DNA from: Prevotellaceae bacterium
GTDB taxonomy: Bacteria > Bacteroidota > Bacteroidia > Bacteroidales > Paludibacteraceae
Direction of reading: 5' to 3'
NCBI GenBank assembly: GCA_020636675.1
Contig: JACJXK010000004.1
Location: 66,725-130,724 of the forward strand
DNA length: 64,000 nt
Shown here: positions 50,032 to 58,563 of the stretch, in pieces
Numbering within the stretch: the stretch's first letter is position 1
How the letters are laid out: each line of letters starts with the position of its first letter
The notes under the pieces: generated by a model
The model's input: the letters and a program-made list of their open reading frames with translations, nothing else
Told to the model about the DNA's origin: nothing
The model's database searches: none
Position numbers and translations under genes: made by a program

Positions 50032-52008
50032 ATGAAACGGACTCTTATCTCTTTGCTCGCATTTATGAATGTTGTTCTTTTGTCGGCTCAGGCGCACCGG
50101 TTGGAAGTTAATACATCCAAGCGGGGTGCTGCTATTCCATCGACCATGTATGGTATTTTTTTCGAAGACATAAATTTCGCTGCGGATGGCGGCTTGTATG
50201 CCGAATTGGTTAAAAACAGATCTTTTGAATTTCCTGATCATTTAATGGGATGGAAGCCGTTCGGCAGTTATGAGTTGAGGGACGATGGGCCTTTCTCCAA
50301 TAATCCGCATTATCTGAGACTTTTATTTTCCGGTCGGAATGACAAATATACGGGGGTGGAGAATGAAGGATTCTTCGGAATGGGGTATCAGAAAGGTGGG
50401 GAATATAAATTCTCTGTTTGGGCCCGTAATCCGAATGACGATGGAGAAGTAAGTCTGATTGTGCAGCTTTGCAATCCTGCCACCATGGGCGAACGACAGC
50501 AGATAGCGGAGGCCAATATCATTATATCCGACAAAGAGTGGCGAAAGTATGAGGTGGAGTTACTGTCGCCAGCCACTGTGGCAAAGGGCTCCTTGCGCAT
50601 AGTGCTTGCTCCGGATAGTAAGGCAATAGACATAGAGCATGTGTCTCTATTTCCGAAGGAGGTCTACCGGAACGACGAAAATGGGCTAAGAAAGGATTTG
50701 GCCGAAGCGTTGGAACAGCTTCGACCCGGAATTTTCCGTTTCCCGGGAGGATGTGTGGTCGAGGGAAACACGTTGGAGACTCGCTATCAGTGGAAAAACT
50801 CGGTTGGCCCGGTTGAAAACAGACCTCTTAACGAGAACAGATGGAACTACACGTTTGATCATCGTATGTTTCCGGACTATTTTCAATCGTATGGACTTGG
50901 GTTCTTTGAATATTTCCGTTTGGCTGAACAGATAGGGGCAGAGCCGTTGCCGATAATAAGCGTCGGCTTGTCGTGCGAGTTTGCCAATGGAGCCCAGCGG
51001 TGCGACAAGCATGTGGAGGTGGAGCATTTACAACCGTACATTGATGATGTGCTTGACTTGATAGAATTTGCGAATGGCGATCCGTCTACCAACCGTTGGG
51101 CGAAGATTAGGGCGGAGATGGGTCATCCGGCTCCCTTTAATCTCAAATATATAGGTATTGGCAATGAACAATGGGGAGATATTTATCCCGAGAATCTAAA
51201 GCCATTTGTTGAGCAGGTCCGCAAGAGATATCCTTCTATCCGGCTTGTCGGATCTTCCGGCCCTTATCCTGATGGAAAGGACTTCGACCACCTTTGGCCG
51301 TCGATGCGGAAGATAGGAGTGGATCTTGTTGATGAACATTTCTATCGGAATGAAGACTGGTTTCTGAAATCCGGCAACCGTTATGACAACTATTCGAGAA
51401 AAGGGACAAAGGTCTTTGCCGGAGAATATGCCTGCCATGGCACGGGTAAGAAGTGGAACCATTTTAATGCGGCTCTCATGGAGGCAGCCTTTATGACCGG
51501 ATTGGAACGCAACTCGGATGTGGTGCTCATGTCTACATATGCGCCTCTGTTTGCGCATGTGGAGGGCTGGCAGTGGCGCCCGGATGCCATTTGGTTTGAC
51601 AATCTCACCTCTTTCAAAACTTGCTCGTATTATGTACAACAGCTATATTCGTTGAACAAAGGTTCCTATCAGTTGCCGCTGACTATGGAAGGAAAACCAG
51701 TGGCGGGCAACGTAGGTCAGGATGGCTTGTTTGCCAGCGCGGTCTTTGACAAGGAGAGTAACTCTGTCATCATCAAGGTGGTGAACACCGGCAAAGAGGC
51801 ACAGCGGTTGATGCTGAACCTGAAGGGGATGAAAGGCACTCATTCTGCGGAGCTGATCACTTTCCATGCAGATGCTCCGGATGGGGAGAATACGATAGAG
51901 CAGCCATTGAAATACGCTCCTAAATCTGAAAAGATGGAGGTGTCTGCGCCCGAACAGGAATGTATCATTCCGGCAAATACATTCCAAATTTATAAGATAA
52001 GGGAATGA
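50032..52008 (+). CDS. Secreted alpha-L-arabinofuranosidase (GH51)
   Basis: 658 residues with signal peptide (MKRTLISLLAFMNVVLLSAQ). The N-terminal YGIFFEDINFAADGGLYAEL, a carbohydrate-binding insert (about 90-205), and the (beta/alpha)8 barrel with FRFPGGCVVEG, IGIGNEQWGD (acid/base Glu), DEHFYR and FAGEYACHG (nucleophile Glu) define GH51. It would release arabinose from arabinan or arabinoxylan side chains, complementing the PL11 and PL1 lyases 20 kb away. Signal peptide but no T9SS tail, so probably periplasmic. Confidence 0.92.
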   Translation: MKRTLISLLAFMNVVLLSAQAHRLEVNTSKRGAAIPSTMYGIFFEDINFAADGGLYAELVKNRSFEFPDHLMGWKPFGSYELRDDGPFSNNPHYLRLLFSGRNDKYTGVENEGFFGMGYQKGGEYKFSVWARNPNDDGEVSLIVQLCNPATMGERQQIAEANIIISDKEWRKYEVELLSPATVAKGSLRIVLAPDSKAIDIEHVSLFPKEVYRNDENGLRKDLAEALEQLRPGIFRFPGGCVVEGNTLETRYQWKNSVGPVENRPLNENRWNYTFDHRMFPDYFQSYGLGFFEYFRLAEQIGAEPLPIISVGLSCEFANGAQRCDKHVEVEHLQPYIDDVLDLIEFANGDPSTNRWAKIRAEMGHPAPFNLKYIGIGNEQWGDIYPENLKPFVEQVRKRYPSIRLVGSSGPYPDGKDFDHLWPSMRKIGVDLVDEHFYRNEDWFLKSGNRYDNYSRKGTKVFAGEYACHGTGKKWNHFNAALMEAAFMTGLERNSDVVLMSTYAPLFAHVEGWQWRPDAIWFDNLTSFKTCSYYVQQLYSLNKGSYQLPLTMEGKPVAGNVGQDGLFASAVFDKESNSVIIKVVNTGKEAQRLMLNLKGMKGTHSAELITFHADAPDGENTIEQPLKYAPKSEKMEVSAPEQECIIPANTFQIYKIRE

Positions 52009-52054
52009 CATGGTTGTGGTTTCTGAAGCATCGCATTCGTCCTTTCCATCTTGT

Positions 52055-52500
52055 GGTCGTGAAAATGACATGGTGAGGTTTCATGCACTTGTGTGCTCGG
52101 TTCCCAATCAATCTAATCAATCTAATCAATCCAATCAATTATCCCGTAGGGATAACCTCTTTGTAGAAAAAAGGATGGGAGGCAGGACAGCATTCCATCG
52201 GAATGCGCCAAAGTGTTCCGTATCCGTGGATTATCGGACAGGATTTACAGGATAAAACAGGATTTTTTCAAGACACCCCACCATCGGCGGGAGGCGGTAC
52301 TTGCCGCCCCTTCTTTATGGTAACATTTTATCAAAAATCGTAATAAGTTGTTTTGATAATCGTTTAGTGATGATTAAGAGACAACATGGTGGAGTTCAAA
52401 ATGTCTTTGTGTGGTTGGTTTCCTATCAATCCAATCAATCCAATCAATTATCCCGTAGTTCATGTCAGGATGCACCTTTCTCTGCTGGGAGAGTCGCAGG
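52055..52500. repeat. Dispersed composite repeat, copy R5, with tandem TCAATCTAA-like units
   Basis: Starts with short tandem units (AATCAATCTAATCAATCTAA), then the shared blocks ATCCCGTAGGGATAACCTCT, CATTCCATCGGAATGCGCCA, GGACAGGATTTACAGGATAA, CCACCATCGGCGGGAGGCGG and TTTATCAAAAATCGTAATAA; the first blocks restart at 52430. Same order as R4. No gene seen. Confidence 0.6.
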
Positions 52501-52510
52501 GAATGCGAAT

Positions 52511-52528
52511 GGCTCTATAACGAATTGT
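52511..52528. mobile_element. Solitary ISL3-like terminal repeat
   Basis: GGCTCTATAACGAATTGT matches the right end of the element at 10926-11161 with one difference. No partner end or transposase nearby, so either the last trace of an excised element or a scar. Confidence 0.4.
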
Positions 52529-52582
52529 CTTGATTTTTATAATTTATAAAAGATTAAATATCTTATTTAGACGAATATTTAA

Positions 52583-52590
52583 TATTTTTG
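52583..52590 (+). promoter_or_regulatory. -7 promoter element (TATTTTTG) of ddl
   Basis: Exact TAnnTTTG match 30 bp before the ddl start at 52620; its position inside the longer open frame supports that start. Confidence 0.5.
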
Positions 52591-52619
52591 CAGCATATAA
52601 AGAATATAAAATATTTCGT

Positions 52620-53585
52620 ATGAAAAAGAATGTTGCAATAGTAGCAGGCGGTGACCAGTCGGAGGTAGAGGTCTCTTTGAGGAGTGCTGCAGGCTTGTAC
52701 TCTTTTATAGGCAATGAAAGATATAATCTCTACATAGTGACCATTATTGGCAAGGAGTGGAAGGTTGATTGCGATGGCAAGAGGATAGACATAGACAAGA
52801 ACGACTTCACATTTCTGAAGGATGGGAAGAAGACCGCATTCGATTATGCGTATATCACCATACATGGCATACCGGGCGAAGATGGTCGTTTGCAAGGTTA
52901 TTTTGACCTGATTGGAATGCCATATTCCTGCTGTGGTGTTTTGGCGGCAGCTCTTACCTATAATAAATTCTTCTGCAACCATTACCTGAAATCGTTCGGG
53001 GTGAACATTGCCGAGTCGGTGATGCTTAGAAAGGGTGACCATGCCTCTGCCGATGAGATGGTAGCTAAGTTGGGTTTGCCTTGTTTTGTGAAGCCTAACA
53101 TCGGTGGCAGTAGTTTCGGTGTGACGAAGGTGAAGACGAAAGACCAGTTGCTTCCTGCCATAGAGAAGGCATTTAAGGAGGGCGATCAGGTGATTGCGGA
53201 GAGTTTCATGCAAGGAACGGAGATAACCTGTGGTGTCTATAAAACAAGTAAGGGAGCTACGGTGTTTCCTGTCACAGAGGTAGTCAGCGCCAATGAGTTC
53301 TTTGATTATGATGCTAAGTATAAAGGTCAGGTTCAGGAGATCACGCCAGCCCGCTTGTCGGAGACGGTTACCGCTAAGGTGCAAAAACTGACTTCCGAGA
53401 TTTATGACATTATCGGAGCAAAGGGAATCATCCGCATAGACTATATCATAACGGACGGCGACAAGGTGAACCTGCTGGAAATCAATACTACTCCTGGAAT
53501 GACAGCTACCAGCTTCATTCCTCAGCAGGTGAAGGCTGCGGGGTTGGATATCCGTGAGGTATTGGAAGACATCATCGAAAACTGA
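52620..53585 (+). CDS. ddl: D-alanine--D-alanine ligase
   Basis: 321 residues from the ATG at 52620 (MKKNVAIVAGGDQSEVEVSL). ATP-grasp enzyme joining two D-alanines for peptidoglycan. Visible: HGIPGEDGRLQGYFDLIGMP, PCFVKPNIGGSSFGVTKVK, and the metal-binding end IIRIDYIITDGDKVNLLEIN with TTPGMTATSFIPQQ. 41 bp before mrp, so possibly co-transcribed. Confidence 0.93.
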   Translation: MKKNVAIVAGGDQSEVEVSLRSAAGLYSFIGNERYNLYIVTIIGKEWKVDCDGKRIDIDKNDFTFLKDGKKTAFDYAYITIHGIPGEDGRLQGYFDLIGMPYSCCGVLAAALTYNKFFCNHYLKSFGVNIAESVMLRKGDHASADEMVAKLGLPCFVKPNIGGSSFGVTKVKTKDQLLPAIEKAFKEGDQVIAESFMQGTEITCGVYKTSKGATVFPVTEVVSANEFFDYDAKYKGQVQEITPARLSETVTAKVQKLTSEIYDIIGAKGIIRIDYIITDGDKVNLLEINTTPGMTATSFIPQQVKAAGLDIREVLEDIIEN

Positions 53586-53626
53586 CGGACGTCTTCCCTT
53601 TTTTCTAATTTTATATTGATTTTATT

Positions 53627-54733
53627 ATGGCTTTTTATCCCAAATTGATATTGGACGCACTGAGTCATGTGCGTTATCCCGGAACGGGAAATGACGTCGT
53701 CTCTGCCGGAATGGTGGAAGACAATGTCAGAATAGATGGAAACAAGATTTCGTTCGCTTTGCTTTTTGACAAAGCAAACGATCCGTTTGCCAAGTCGTTG
53801 GTGAAGGCTTGCGAGCAGGCAATACTTACTTATGTGGGTGCGGAGGCCGAGATAAAGGGGAATATAGAGGTCCGCTATAAGAAGGCGATGCCTGAGGTTC
53901 AGGAAAAACCTTTGGCCGGAGTTAAAAACATCATTGCGGTCTCTTCCGGGAAAGGAGGCGTCGGTAAGTCAACGGTAGCTTCCAATCTTGCGGTGGCTTT
54001 GGCCAACGAAGGGTATAAGGTAGGACTGCTGGACGCCGACATCTTTGGACCTTCCGTCCCGAAGATGTTCGGTTTGGAGGATGCCCGTCCGGTATTGGAG
54101 CCGGTGGGCAGTAGGGAGTTGATTCGTCCGGAAGAGAAGTTTGGAGTGAAGATGCTCTCCATCGGCTTCTTCGTAGATCCGCAGAATGCCGTGCTTTGGC
54201 GCGGAGGCATGGCGAGCAATGCACTGAAACAGCTTATTACGGATGCCAATTGGGGTGACCTTGATTATTTTGTGGTGGATTTGCCTCCCGGCACGAGCGA
54301 CATTCACCTCACGATGGTGCAGACGGTGGCCATAACTGGCGCAATAGTGGTGAGCACGCCGCAGGAAGTGGCGTTGGTCGATGCCCGTAAGGGCATCAGT
54401 ATGTTTACCGGAGATAAGGTGAATGTGCCTATCCTTGGCTTGGTGGAGAACATGGCGTGGTTTACACCTGCTGAACTTCCTGAAAATAAATATTATCTAT
54501 TTGGTAAAGAAGGATGTAAAAGGTTGGCACAAGATTTGCAGGTTCCTCTGTTGGGTCAGATTCCGATTGTTCAGAGCATCTGCGAAGGTGGAGACAATGG
54601 ACAACCTGTGGCTTGTGATGCCAATTCCATTACAGGACAGGCTTTCGCCGAACTGGCGCGCAATGTGGTGGAACAGGTGGCGGTCAGAAATTCCACCCGT
54701 CCTGAGACACAAAAGGTGGAAGTGCATAAATGA
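53627..54733 (+). CDS. mrp: Mrp/NBP35-family Fe-S carrier P-loop ATPase
   Basis: 368 residues. An N-terminal MIP18/DUF59-like domain (about 1-85) precedes the deviant Walker A VSSGKGGVGKSTVASNLAVA, DADIFGPSVPKMFG and VVDLPPGTSDIHLTMVQTV. Family members carry and transfer Fe-S clusters; the usual C-terminal CxxC pair is absent here (ENMAWFTPAELPENKYYLFG replaces the Cys-containing stretch), as in some Bacteroidota homologues. Follows ddl. Confidence 0.9.
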   Translation: MAFYPKLILDALSHVRYPGTGNDVVSAGMVEDNVRIDGNKISFALLFDKANDPFAKSLVKACEQAILTYVGAEAEIKGNIEVRYKKAMPEVQEKPLAGVKNIIAVSSGKGGVGKSTVASNLAVALANEGYKVGLLDADIFGPSVPKMFGLEDARPVLEPVGSRELIRPEEKFGVKMLSIGFFVDPQNAVLWRGGMASNALKQLITDANWGDLDYFVVDLPPGTSDIHLTMVQTVAITGAIVVSTPQEVALVDARKGISMFTGDKVNVPILGLVENMAWFTPAELPENKYYLFGKEGCKRLAQDLQVPLLGQIPIVQSICEGGDNGQPVACDANSITGQAFAELARNVVEQVAVRNSTRPETQKVEVHK

Positions 54734-54758
54734 TATTTCAACATTAAAAAAAATAATG

Positions 54759-54766
54759 TATATTTG
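54759..54766 (+). promoter_or_regulatory. -7 promoter element (TATATTTG) of the first rhodanese-like gene
   Basis: Exact TAnnTTTG match 68 bp before the start codon at 54834, in an AT-rich gap after mrp. Confidence 0.5.
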
Positions 54767-54833
54767 CGTTCGTTAGGTATTGAAAAATAGGGAGATAAAT
54801 TTTGTTTAATTTTATATAATAGGAGATTTTATA

Positions 54834-55301
54834 ATGAAAGGTTTGAAGAAAATTTTATTTTTAAGCACATTGGTCTTGATGGCCGTTTGTGGAACTTCTT
54901 GTAATAGTAGTGATGGTGATGAAGACTTGGATGCGTATATAAAGCTAGACGCAGCTGCTTTTAAGGCTCGTATAGAGAGTGCGGGCGGATTTGATGCTGT
55001 TCAGATTTTAGATTACCGTTCAGCCGCAGATTTTGCAAAAGGTCATCTTCCTAATGCTATCAACATTGAGGGAACCAATCAGAATGCAAAGGATGAGAAC
55101 GGAGAGTTTAGAACAGCGGTAAAAAATCAATTCTCCACTAGCAAAACAATCTTCGTTTATGGTTCGAAAGCAACGAACAACACGTTAGGATTTTATCTGA
55201 GTGGCATCATCTCCAAGATGGGATGGGGAATAGCAAAGACAATCCACATGACCAATGGTTATGAGAGTTGGGTTGAGGCTGGTTATGAGACTGTGAAATA
55301 G
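54834..55301 (+). CDS. Rhodanese-like lipoprotein without catalytic cysteine (paralogue 1)
   Basis: 155 residues with lipoprotein signal (MKGLKKILFLSTLVLMAVCG, Cys at TSCNSS). Rhodanese fold: VQILDYRSAADFAKGHLPNA and INIEG are the CH2A-type motif, but the active-site loop, normally Cys-x5-Arg/Lys, reads FVYGSKATNNT and has no Cys. It should therefore not transfer sulfur; similar inactive domains act in binding. Paralogue of 56045-56491, from which it is separated by a group II intron. Ends in a terminator. Confidence 0.75.
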   Translation: MKGLKKILFLSTLVLMAVCGTSCNSSDGDEDLDAYIKLDAAAFKARIESAGGFDAVQILDYRSAADFAKGHLPNAINIEGTNQNAKDENGEFRTAVKNQFSTSKTIFVYGSKATNNTLGFYLSGIISKMGWGIAKTIHMTNGYESWVEAGYETVK

Positions 55302-55322
55302 AATTATGATGATAAATCAGAA

Positions 55323-55352
55323 AAAGGTGTGCAGGAATGTACACCTTTTTAT
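55323..55352 (+). terminator. Terminator of the first rhodanese-like gene
   Basis: AAGGTGT pairs with ACACCTT, followed by T5. The group II intron starts within about 6-20 bp after its T run. Confidence 0.65.
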
Positions 55353-55357
55353 TTATA

Positions 55358-55992
55358 GTACGCCCAGCATGTGCGTAATCTCATGGGTGCAAGTCCCTAA
55401 CGAGCCCTAATAGTGGGAATCGTCTAGCCAATAGCAAGGGTGTCCATAGTGATGTGGAATCTGAAGGAAGCTGGCGGCAAAAGTCTGACCTGACGAACAG
55501 AAATCAGATATAAGGCTAAAGTGTGAGGGTGAGTTTGCTAGACAAAACAAAGCCCTATAACTATTCGGAATCACACATAGTAAATCTGGTGGGTATAAGG
55601 CGGAAAGATTACGTTCTTATCTGGGGAGGTCTCACAGACGTGTGGATATATTTTTCCATAAACACGGAGTAAAGCTTGTTGTGAGAAGTCAGCCGAAGAC
55701 ATAGTACCAATATGAATATGTTGGGAAGGTCTGAACTTCGCAGTTTGTAAGTAAATGAATGTTACTTGAAGAGTATAGAATGCCGAATTAAGTACTAAAG
55801 TACTTGCTGTCTCTAAAGAAATAGGACGGAATCTGAAAGGTATAGAGAAGTGCAGAGCTTGGACAGATAACTGAAAACAACAGCAAACGCACTGTCAATG
55901 GTGTCAAAGCGAGGAACCGCCACGTGCCGAACGGCATGCGTGGTGGTGTGTGAGGACAATGAGGGAATTAATCCCTCATTTCCTACACGATT
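55358..55992 (+). mobile_element. ORF-less group II intron (about 0.63 kb)
   Basis: The 5' part has GTGCGTAATCTCATGGGTGC and AAGTCCCTAACGAG, typical of bacterial group II introns; the exact 5' end is uncertain (GTACG at 55358 or GTGCG at 55371). Domain V is a 30-nt hairpin at about 55917-55946: CCGCCACG/CGTGGTGG lower stem, two-base TG bulge, TGCC/GGCA upper stem and GAAC tetraloop. Domain VI is AATGAGGGA/TCCCTCATT with an A-rich apex, ending TTTCCTACACGAT near 55992. There is no room for the reverse transcriptase/maturase ORF in domain IV, so mobility or splicing would need a protein from elsewhere. It sits between two paralogous rhodanese-like genes. Confidence 0.75.
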
Positions 55993-56044
55993 TTGTACAT
56001 CAGATTTTGCATATCTACATTATTAACTTTAAATATACACGAAA

Positions 56045-56491
56045 ATGAAAAAGTTGTATGGAATTGTCTTTTGTTTGGCCTCGTTTCTTGTCTCTTTGAA
56101 TTTGGTCTCTTGTGATGGAGATAATCCAATAGGAGGGTATATTGTGATTCGTAATTTTTCTGACTTTCAGAAGATTGTCGCTACCGATGCGCCGCAGATT
56201 GTAGATTATCGTTGCCGTGACTCATTTGCTGTGGGGCATATTCGTGGTGCCGTCAACATAGAGGCAACTCCGGAAAATACACAAAATCAAAATTCAGGGT
56301 TTTGTCAGGCAATAAAGAAACGTTTCCGCAAAGATCGTTCTGTTTTTTTGTATGGGGACGACTCGAAGTTTCCGGAAGGGTTTTATGTTCCCGGAATTGT
56401 ATCCGATCTCGGTTGGGGAAAAAATGGAACCTATTATTTCCTTCCTGGATATAAAGGTTGGGTTGAAAATGGAGGCGAAATAGAAAAGTAG
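56045..56491 (+). CDS. Rhodanese-like lipoprotein without catalytic cysteine (paralogue 2)
   Basis: 148 residues with lipoprotein signal (MKKLYGIVFCLASFLVSLNL, Cys at VSCDGD). QIVDYRCRDSFAVGHIRGAV and NIEATPE match the rhodanese fold, and the active loop reads FLYGDDSKFPEGF with no Cys, as in paralogue 1. The shared frame WGxxKTYYFLPGYKGWVE-like end is recognisable in both. About 50 bp after the intron, so it may depend on a promoter in or before the intron. Non-enzymatic binding role is inferred. Confidence 0.7.
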   Translation: MKKLYGIVFCLASFLVSLNLVSCDGDNPIGGYIVIRNFSDFQKIVATDAPQIVDYRCRDSFAVGHIRGAVNIEATPENTQNQNSGFCQAIKKRFRKDRSVFLYGDDSKFPEGFYVPGIVSDLGWGKNGTYYFLPGYKGWVENGGEIEK

Positions 56492-56542
56492 GAATGGCAA
56501 TGAACCCCGTTTTTTATTGAGATGCATTTCTCCTGTCTTGTC

Positions 56543-56574
56543 AAAAAAAGAGCGGAACGAGACTCACGTCCCGC
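56543..56574 (-). terminator. Terminator of asnB
   Basis: On the minus strand GCGGGACG pairs with CGTTCCGC (one G-U pair), followed by a run of seven T residues. About 90 bp after the asnB stop codon. Confidence 0.6.
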
Positions 56575-56661
56575 GCCGCCCACGACAAGAAACAAATAAC
56601 ACTACAAGTAGAGTCTTTATCAAGATGATTGAATGATAAAACTAGAAATTTATTCTAATTC

Positions 56662-58335
56662 TTATTTTTTATAAGCGTCGTTATGCACGCTTTGTACTGA
56701 ACGTCCGGAAGGATCGAGTGATTTTTTGAAACTCTCGTCCCATGCAATAGCTATAGGAGTGCTGCATGCCACGGAAGGCACGGAAGGCACCGTCTTCGCT
56801 GCAGAGTCTGACGGATAGAGCTCATGGAATATGGAACGGTAATAATACTCCTCCTTCGTCATTGGTGGGTTTATAGGGAACCGTTCTGCGGCTTTCGCCA
56901 TCTCCTCGTCAGTAACGCTTTTTGCCGTCAACTCCCTTAGTGTGTCAATCCAGCTATATCCTACTCCATCGGAGAATTGTTCCTTCTGTCTCCAAGCCAC
57001 ACTCTCCGGAAGATAGTCTTCGAATGCCTTGCGGAGAATCCATTTTTCGATGCGGCCTCTCGTTCCGCTGAGTTTGTCTTCTGGGTTCAGACGCATGGCC
57101 ACATCCATGAACTCTTTGTCCAAGAATGGGACTCTTCCCTCAACGCCCCATGCGGCCAGCGATTTGTTGGCACGTAGGCAGTCGTAGAGGTACAGTTTGT
57201 CGAGTTTTCGGACAGTCTCGTTGTGCAGCTCCTCTGCGTTGGGAGCCTTGTGGAAGTAAAGATAACCTCCGAATATTTCGTCGGCACCCTCACCAGAGAG
57301 CACCATCTTTATACCCATTGATTTGATGACTCTAGATAGGAGATACATCGGGGTTGATGCTCTGACGGTGGTGACGTCATACGTCTCGATATGTGCGATC
57401 ACGTCGCGCACGGCATCCAATCCTTCCTGCACGGTGAAGTGTATCTCGTGGTGTACGGTTCCTATGTAGTCTGCCACTTTTTGTGCGGCGGCTAGGTCTG
57501 GCGCACCTTCTAGTCCGATGGCAAACGAGTGCAGCTGAGGCCACCAAGCTCTTTGTGTGCCATCTGTCTCGATACGTTCGCCCGCGTAGCGTTTGGCAAT
57601 GGCCGATACGATGGAAGAGTCCAATCCTCCGGATAGTAGTACTCCGTACGGAACGTCGGTCATCAGCTGGCGCTTCACTGCGGCCTCCAATGCCTCTTTC
57701 AGTTCGGAAATGCTGGATGTGTTGTCTTTCACATTCTCGTATTTCATCCAGTCCCTATTGTACCAGCGGATCAACTTGTTCTCTTTGCTAGAGAAGTAGT
57801 GTCCGGGAGGAAACGACTCTATCTTCTCGCAGAATCCTTCCAATGCCTTCAGCTCGGAGGCGACATAGAATGTTCCATCCTTGTCCCATCCCATGTATAA
57901 CGGAATGATGCCGATATGGTCTCTGGCAATCAGGTATTCGTCATGTTCCATATCGTAAAGGGCGAATGCGAAGATGCCGTTTATGTCCTCCAAAAAGTCG
58001 GATCCTTTCTCCCTATAAAGGGAGAGAATGACCTCGCAGTCTGATTTGGTGAGGAACTCGTATGTTCCGGCTTGCCTGTCGCGGATGGCCTGGTGGTTGT
58101 AAATCTCTCCGTTTACGGCAAGAACCAGTTTGCCGTCTTTGCTGAAAAGAGGCTGTTTGCCTGATTGAGGGTCAACGATGGCCAATCGTTCGTGGGCCAA
58201 TATCGCTTTCTCTCCGCAATAGATGCCAGACCAGTCTGGCCCTCTGTGCCGAATGCGTTTCGACATCTCTAATATCTGAGGACGCAACGATTGTGCGTCT
58301 TTCTTTAAATCAAATGCACCTACAATGCCACACAT
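56662..58335 (-). CDS. asnB: Asparagine synthase B (glutamine-hydrolysing)
   Basis: 557 residues. Starts MCGIVGAFDL, where Cys2 is the glutaminase nucleophile; the synthetase domain has the PP-loop LSGGLDSSIVSAIAKRYAG and SGEGADEIFGGYLYFHKAPN. Makes asparagine from aspartate using glutamine amide nitrogen and ATP. Lies downstream of gltD on the same strand but with a 230-bp gap containing a palindrome, so probably its own transcript. The three genes together handle amino-nitrogen assimilation. Confidence 0.95.
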   Translation of the reverse strand: MCGIVGAFDLKKDAQSLRPQILEMSKRIRHRGPDWSGIYCGEKAILAHERLAIVDPQSGKQPLFSKDGKLVLAVNGEIYNHQAIRDRQAGTYEFLTKSDCEVILSLYREKGSDFLEDINGIFAFALYDMEHDEYLIARDHIGIIPLYMGWDKDGTFYVASELKALEGFCEKIESFPPGHYFSSKENKLIRWYNRDWMKYENVKDNTSSISELKEALEAAVKRQLMTDVPYGVLLSGGLDSSIVSAIAKRYAGERIETDGTQRAWWPQLHSFAIGLEGAPDLAAAQKVADYIGTVHHEIHFTVQEGLDAVRDVIAHIETYDVTTVRASTPMYLLSRVIKSMGIKMVLSGEGADEIFGGYLYFHKAPNAEELHNETVRKLDKLYLYDCLRANKSLAAWGVEGRVPFLDKEFMDVAMRLNPEDKLSGTRGRIEKWILRKAFEDYLPESVAWRQKEQFSDGVGYSWIDTLRELTAKSVTDEEMAKAAERFPINPPMTKEEYYYRSIFHELYPSDSAAKTVPSVPSVACSTPIAIAWDESFKKSLDPSGRSVQSVHNDAYKK

Positions 58336-58378
58336 AAGATGAATGTTTTGAAAGTGAGAGTGTATAAATACCTATAGG

Positions 58379-58394
58379 AGTATTTGTAAATACT
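58379..58394. promoter_or_regulatory. Palindrome upstream of asnB
   Basis: AGTATTTGTAAATACT has perfect 7-bp arms around a 2-bp centre, 44 bp before the asnB start codon. Size and position suit an operator; the binding protein is unknown. Confidence 0.35.
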
Positions 58395-58563
58395 TCTTTA
58401 TGAGAGTTTTGATATCATTTTGTTATTTTTAGATATCAATGTGCGTGACCAGATTATGATGCCGAATATTTTGCCGGCTTTCAGTGGAAGACAAAGATTA
58501 CAATTTTCTGTAAGGATCAAGCCGTTGCAAGACTAGTGTAATCCTTGTCTTTTCCGTCTTCTG

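Noticed and set aside
55302..56044. Riboswitch or T-box leader of the second rhodanese-like gene
   Set aside because: The structured part has a group II domain V/VI and intron-type 5' sequence, which explains it better than any leader class I recognise.
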